Assembly (NCBI RefSeq): GCF_008831285.2 | Contig: NC_045142.1 | Coordinates: 16,495,354-16,559,353, forward strand | Length of the DNA: 64,000 nucleotides | Direction: 5' to 3' | DNA from: Nymphaea colorata | Taxonomy: Eukaryota > Streptophyta > Magnoliopsida > Nymphaeales > Nymphaeaceae | Shown: positions 58,616 to 64,000 of the stretch, in pieces | Layout: every line of letters begins with the position of its first letter | How positions within the stretch are numbered: the first letter of the stretch is position 1 | Position numbers and translations under genes: made by a program | Notes under the pieces: model-generated | Database searches by the model: none | Told to the model about the DNA's origin: nothing | The model's input: the letters and a program-made list of their open reading frames with translations, nothing else

Positions 58616-58828
58616 CTGGAGGAGGATTTCCGACTTCGCAGAAGCGGAAGGGCCGACGAGTTCGACAACGTTGCCGGGGCGGAGTGGGACGCGGTGCAGA
58701 GGAGGCACGGCAATCAAGCACGGACGCTCGATCAAAGTCCTCCCAAGCATCTCCTGGGCGGTCTCGCTCACCCCAATCCATCCCTCTGCGTCATGCCTTG
58801 CCCCCATGTTGCCCTGCCCGACCTCCAT
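58616..58828 (-). CDS. XRCC2: XRCC2 exon 1 (residues 1-71, Walker A)
   Basis: This is the first coding exon: 213 bp, exactly 71 codons. It starts at the ATG at 58828; an in-frame TAG at 58912-58910 lies upstream with no ATG between, so this is the first possible start. A second in-frame Met is residue 8. Residues 16-57 (from WIGVSETAQEML to NVVEL) match the plant XRCC2 N terminus in layout, with PLHRVPLRPGN just before the P-loop. The Walker A motif is residues 59-66, GPSASAKS, with lysine 65; the usual second glycine of GxxxxGK[S/T] is alanine. The exon ends CAG|GTACTT at 58615. Intron 1 (58615-50132) is about 8.5 kb. The GC-rich exon sits next to a GC-rich 5' flank. Confidence 0.9.
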
Positions 58829-59562
58829 TTCCCCGGTTAGGAGGAGATTGTATGTTCGTCCTATAAAGGCTCCCCTCAGGTTGGCGTTGCTCCCTTTGAC
58901 GCGTCCCTTCTAATTTCGGTCGGAAAATGAAGGCAATGATCTGTGCCCGGCCATCGGCGCACCAAAGCAACGCAGAAGACGCCACATGGTATCAGGCATC
59001 CACGTAAAGCCGCAGCCGCTAATTGGCTCACCGCCATGAATGTTTTCCTAGTCTAAGGCTCTACGCCCCTAAAGTAAAAAGTGGATTTCCCGCCATTTTG
59101 CTTTGTTGAATATTCGTTTGTGGTATATTTCCCTCTCTAAATCGCCTAATTATATGTCACAGTTTTGTAGATATAATACATTATTTAGGCTTAACTATTA
59201 TTTTACACAAAATTGAAGTTTGAGAGAGTAATTTCTAAAAAGGACATGCAACTCTCTGGTTCTTCTGGTCATTGTGATATTTCTATAAAGATGATCTATT
59301 TAGGATTTTGCGATTCATTAAGATGATCTGTTAAAATGGGGTCATGTTGTAGTCTATTAGGCAGCATGTCTATGTTGAGCATCAAAGGGTTGTTGTTTGC
59401 TTGTTGAACCTAGTGAAACCATGGAACATGCATGTGAAAGAGGTCTTTCGTTGTTTGTTTCACAGTTTTGTGAGTGAAAGATATTTTTTGCTTACTCATA
59501 TATATTCATCAGTGGTTATTGCAAACAAATGGTGTGATTCCTGAAGTATCGTTATTAGTGCC
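58829..59562 (-). promoter_or_regulatory. XRCC2 5' flank (promoter region, unproven)
   Basis: This stretch is upstream of the XRCC2 start and before the probable solo LTR at 59563. The first 150 bp are GC-rich. I see no convincing TATA box in the gene's orientation and no clear transcription start. The rest is AT-rich with no recognisable gene or repeat. Calling it a promoter is inference from position only. Confidence 0.4.
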
Positions 59563-62500
59563 TGTAAACACCCCAAATTTTTCCAAATGATACGCTCTTT
59601 TATCAAAACACAAAACCCAATCTTTGGATCCAAATTAGATCCAAAACCTAAGTTCAGATCTAAATCAAGCATTTCAAACTCAAAATTAGAATCAAATTTG
59701 AAACGACAAAATTTGAGCGTCGCGCGTGCACTTCCCTTTGTTTTAAGAACTCATTTCTCATGCCAAAACGTTTTTTCGCAGGCTCAAACGAGTCGACAAC
59801 CGACTAAACCAAAATCGGATTTGGAACGAGCTCGAAGTCGCTCAAAATGGAGTCGACCAGCCTTTTGTAACGAAAAAAACTAATTTTATATGCTTTAAAA
59901 TAATTTAAACAAAAAAATTGGTTTTTTATTTGTTTATGCTATGTCATATCATAAGGAATTTTCAAAAAAAAAAAAAAAATTTGCACGACACGTGACGCAA
60001 AGTTTCGCGAGTGTGTGATGGCATAGCATCGCGCTACTCGATCGCATACAGCAGCGCGCGATAGCGCGCCGCGCGCATTCTGCTGAGGTGCCGGGCGCTG
60101 TTGCGCCTGGCATGCGACAGCGCCCAGCATGGGCCTGCAACAGTGCATGCCCTCCTCTTTTCTTGCAAAAACCGCCCCTTGGCGTGGGTGGGTGTTGGTT
60201 TCTCTGGGTGGGCAATAGCCCTGCTCACCCCTCAAAAGGGTGTTTGCAGGGCTAGTGGCCTATCTCATTTAGTCAAAATCTATTTTTTTTGAAAAAAATT
60301 TGAAATTAATTCAAAATTCTTTGAAATTCAGATGAAAATATTGTGAAATTAAAAAAAAAAAGTCAAATTTTGAGATTTGACTTCAAAACTTTCTATAAAA
60401 ACCCTCAATTTTCTCCCTCTTGGGTAAATTTTCACTTGAGTACTTAAGAGTTCTCTAAACTCTCTTCCTCCATTTCCTCCTTCTTCTTTCATTCTCAATT
60501 CCTCTCCTTCTTCAACTTGGAGCAAATTTCCTCAAACAACAACTCTTCAAGAGAGCACAAAGATCTTTTGGAGGCCTCCTCTTCATCATCTTAGAGTTTC
60601 ACTCAATGAGATCTAGGATCAATCCAAGCCAAGGTATTCATTTTCTCTAAGTCTTTCTCATTTAGAGGTATGTAACCCAAATCTCACTTTATTCTTTCCC
60701 TTATTTTTTTTCTCTTCTTCCTCTTCCCATGACTATATGAGATAGTCTTCAAATCTCTATTCTAGAGTCAAAAAGCTATACTTGAGTGCACTGGGAACAT
60801 GAGAAGATGAGATGATAATTTTATTTTTAAGTCATGCTTTTTCTTTTCACAAATGTATTCTCATTGTTGTTCTTTTGCCTCTTCCCTCCTTCATCTCTCC
60901 ATGGTTATACAAGATAGCCTTAAAATCTTTATTTTTAGAGTCAATGAGCTATTCTTAAGTGCACCAGGAGCATGAAAAAGTAAAGTGATATTTTATTTTA
61001 TGTTTGAATCATGTCATCCCATTTCTTTAATATAATCTTGTTTTGCTTCTCTTATTTTTTTTCCCTTCTTTATCTCCCCATGGCCATACAAGATAGCCTT
61101 AAAATTTCTATTTTAGAGTCAATGGGTTATTTTTAAGTGCACCGGGAGCATGAGAAGGTGAAGTAATTTTTCGTTTTATGATTAAATCATGTTTTTTCTT
61201 TTCTTGAATGTAGTTTTATTGTGATGCTTGTCTTTCCTCTCTTCTTCATCTTCTCATGGCCAAGTGAGATAGCCTTCAATCTCTATTTTAAATTCAAGAG
61301 GCTATGCTTGAGTACACCGGGAGCATGAGAAGATGAGATGATATTTCATTTTATGTTTGAATCATGCTCTTTCTCTCTTTCCTTGAATATTGTTTTGTTT
61401 TAGGATATTGTCCATGCATATTTGATTTTTCCTATCTATATGTAAATGCACAGTGAGAGTGAGAGTGTGGTTTGAGACTCTTTATTTTTATGCTCATTTT
61501 TTAGGTTGAGACTTGTTTAACCCGGGGACAATCCTTACAAATATGTACATGTTAATATGCATTTGCATGTCATTTTACGTTAGTTTTCTTTTAATTATCC
61601 CATTAGGAACCCGAATGAGCATCTTATCGTATGGTTTGTTCTTCTTTCATACCTAACAGTGGAAGAATTATATTTTCTTATAACCAACGAAATGATTATG
61701 TTTATATTCATATATAAAAATATTTGAAATCATGTTTTTCCAAAATATTTTTGAAAGAACCCTTTCAAATGTAGCTTTGGAGACTTTGCTTAGGCTCTTG
61801 TATGAGTCCAAGCTCCCCTCTGGCCTACATCAAATTTGAAGTTGGTTATTTCTCATTTCTTGACTTTTAATCTCATAAAGACACATATGTATATACATGT
61901 TATATACATATATGTGCACATTATGATTCCCTTCATCCTTCTCTCTCTATGTTTTCTTATTCTATTTTACAAATTTTCACATATACATGCTATTTCTTTT
62001 CCTCTAAAATCTCTCTTTCTCTTTTAATCAATACCTTCTTTTATAAACTTTCATATACGTGTATGTGTGATAATATACACATATATGTGCATCTCTCTCT
62101 CTCTCTTTCGAAAACTTCTCTTTCCTCTCTATTTAAGTTGATACTTTATTTTCTAAAGTTTTAACATACATGCGTATACATATATATACACATATGCATA
62201 TATACATGTATGTACGTACACATAAAATACATACAAAAGATATGTATCTTTTCCTCTTTTAAAATCTCTCATTTAGTGACCTTTAAAACCTTTTTCTCTT
62301 TCACTTTCTCCTTTCCCATATTTCTCTTTGATTAAGTCTATATTTTTCCATTCTTTTGAACATTTTTTTCTTTCAAGAATATTTTTATTTACTGACTTCA
62401 CAAATACCAAAAATCAAGTAATGACCCAATATTAGGTTCATGCTTGATGGTCTACAACCCAATTTCATTTTCAAAAACTTTTCTCTTTTCATCAAAAACA

Positions 62501-63092
62501 TTTATTACAAAAATCTTAGATGTATGTTATGGTAGGAATGTCTTTTAGATGAATGTTATTATATGAATGAATCATATAGGATCAATGCATTCATGCATTC
62601 ACATTCACTTAATACCACTTATGATCACAAACACATCTTCAAAAGAATTTAAGCAAGATGAGATAGAGCTCTACCTAGGTAGTAACCAAATTAGAGCAAA
62701 ATCTCAAACCTATCTTAAGAGAATACTAAAGTGAATTCAAAATAATTTTCCAAACTTTCCAATTGATGTTTATAAAGATTTTTCAATCCTAGTTTTCCCC
62801 AAAATGTTTCACATTCTCAAGTGATTTTTCAAGAACCTCTTTGAAAGTTTGAAATATCAAAACTTTCAATATTTTTCTACACCGCATATAAAATGAAAAA
62901 GATGTTTAAGCCAAAATCAAATGCATCAATAATAGACATAACCCTTATTGATTACCCCCGGTAAAGGCGTCGGGAACGGTTGATCCTCATGCCGACGAGT
63001 GATTCCCTTTCTCTCTTATTTTCAAATTAAAAACTCATTTTTCTAAAGCACTCCAAAAACCAAAATACCGAAGATTTTTGGGGATGCGAACA
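59563..63092 (+). mobile_element. Probable 3.5-kb solo LTR upstream of XRCC2
   Basis: It starts TGTAAACACCCCAAATTTTT and ends GATTTTTGGGGATGCGAACA, which are mirror-like termini. The flanks GTGCC (59558-59562) and ATGCC (63093-63097) match at four of five bases. A CpG-rich block lies at 59985-60150 and a TATA box TCTATAAAAACCC at about 60394. After it comes a C/T-rich stretch and four 175-bp tandem repeats. No gag or pol. This fits a long LTR with U3, promoter and a long R-U5, left alone by LTR recombination. The boundaries are inferred. Confidence 0.55.
60728..61400 (+). repeat. Four-copy tandem repeat, unit about 175 bp
   Basis: Copies start near 60728, 60899, 61078 and 61255, each with CATG-AGATAG, TCTATTTTAGAGTCAA-like, GCACCGGGAGCATGAGAAG-like and TTTTATGTTTGAATCATG-like blocks. 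Identity is about 75-85%. Confidence 0.85.
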
Positions 63093-63097
63093 ATGCC

Positions 63098-64000
63098 TTA
63101 GTGGATGTGCATTTTAACCATGAACATGGAATCCCTTGCTTCTTGTTATGATATCGAGTCATAACAAGATCGGTATATAATTGTTGAAATGAGATCATGT
63201 TTTGGTCTCTTAGGCATTATGGTTAAATGAAAAGTATATAGTTTAATGAGAATGTATGCTTAACCTTTTGATGTTAGATGTCACTTGAGATAGAAAACCA
63301 AACAAGCACCTGATGGTCGTAGCCAACCAAGTGATAGAGTCTCAACAACAGGCAATGATAGCAAAGATAAACATTTTGTAGCAAATACACAACTTTACAA
63401 GCAACAAGCAACAACTTGGTAGTAGGCATGACGGTAAAGCTAAATGTTCCATAGCAAATCAGGATTTTGAAAGTGACTGGTGAGAAGACACATCAATTCA
63501 AGCTATATAATTCACATGGTATTTCGAAAGCAGGCAGCATCATTACAGTATGATCTAGTAATATATTTCATAAATGAATCTTTTTGATATAAGAAAATGG
63601 AACTTGAATGTTACAAGATTACATATACACTATCAAACTATGCATGCAGTGCAAATTGTTTTAATTGTCCATTTCCTGAATATAATTGAGGAATGCCTTT
63701 TGCAACTACCTCTAGATTAGAGGCATATCTTGTTGACATGCATGGACATATGCAATGCACACATATATTTGACATGCACTAATTTCTTATCATATATGTT
63801 GTCAAAAACATCATACATTATGTGGCAACTTGCTAGTGCAACATTTGCCAACTTCAGGGAGTTGTACAACATGAAGGTTTTCTGTTTAAAGTTTACAATG
63901 TAAATGACCCAATGTTGTACCTCCCTCCACAATATAGGAAACAATATATGTGGTATGGTTTTGGACAAAATATACATTTTTAATCACTTTTATTACTTGT
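63098..64000. other. Unassigned flank
   Basis: AT-rich DNA with no exon, transposon end or RNA gene that I recognise. Confidence 0.45.

Larger units (their letters stand above)
20961..58828 (-). other. XRCC2: XRCC2 gene (visible part, six exons)
   Basis: This is the span of a RAD51-paralogue gene read right to left. XRCC2 acts in the nucleus in the BCDX2 complex (RAD51B-RAD51C-RAD51D-XRCC2) and helps load or stabilise RAD51 on single-stranded DNA in homologous recombination. Six exons join with phases 0, 1, 0, 2 and 2 to give 263 residues without a stop. Recognition rests on the order of family blocks: Walker A, ILLQAAINCILP, MYFDLDCSFD, the Walker B segment LYLMIDS, SAFYWTDR and VLATKATI, all collinear with human XRCC2 (for example CILP, LLILDS and SAFYWIDR). 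Human XRCC2 has 280 residues, so only the C-terminal tail is missing. The introns total about 37 kb and hold most of the mobile elements listed here. No transcript data were available; exon ends come from splice signals and phase. Confidence 0.9.

Noticed and set aside
58984-58996. TGGTATCAGGC word upstream of exon 1
   Set aside because: Looks like a primer site by chance; no LTR boundary or coding region follows.

Overview
The window is nuclear DNA of a seed plant with a large, retrotransposon-rich genome. The evidence is the number of plant-type Ty1/Copia elements (tRNA-Met primer sites, purine tracts before the 3' LTR), TRIM elements, hAT-like miniature transposons, Ty3 fragments, long AT and CA/GT microsatellites and a plant-like gene with very large introns. 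I cannot name the species. There are no rRNA or tRNA genes, CRISPR arrays or bacterial genes.

The one host gene I can support is on the minus strand: XRCC2, the RAD51 paralogue of homologous recombination. I assembled it by hand from six short exons: 58616-58828, 49984-50131, 43309-43469, 35496-35566, 24418-24477 and 20961-21098. Together they encode 263 residues, open in one frame, with phases agreeing at all five joins. The introns are about 8.5, 6.5, 7.7, 11.0 and 3.3 kb. A donor follows exon 6, so the C-terminal exon(s) lie further left, probably beyond base 1. Intron 3 appears to be a GC-AG intron.

Region by region. 110-14314: a nested stack. Copia element A (115-14309, TSD GTACC) contains a full, very young Copia element B (5098-10404, TSD TATGA) and a 3.76-kb solo-LTR-like element C (1108-4869, TSD TCAGT), which itself carries a hAT-like element (3240-3952, TSD GCAGGCAG). 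14315-20330: unassigned GC-rich DNA, then truncated Copia F, a Ty3-type gag fragment and a Copia RT fragment with a triplicated module. 20331-24477: exons 6 and 5, a TRIM (21960-22413) and a hAT-like element. 24478-35495 (intron 4): hAT-like element, foldback MITE, and Copia D (27158-35447), which is interrupted by solo-LTR-like element E and followed by a second truncated leader ending 48 bp from exon 4. 35567-43308 (intron 3): Copia LTR remnant, second TRIM, degenerate Copia pol and microsatellites. 43470-49983 (intron 2): degenerate gag and the internally deleted Copia G. 50132-58615 (intron 1): Copia H remnant, a microsatellite hairpin, a hAT-like relic, Ty3 RT relic and a possible LTR. 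58829-64000: XRCC2 5' flank and a probable 3.5-kb solo LTR with a four-copy 175-bp tandem repeat.

The mobile elements form no functional system with the gene. They are layers of parasitic insertions that expanded its introns while its exons and splice phases survived. Only B looks recently active, and its pol frame is broken by a small deletion.
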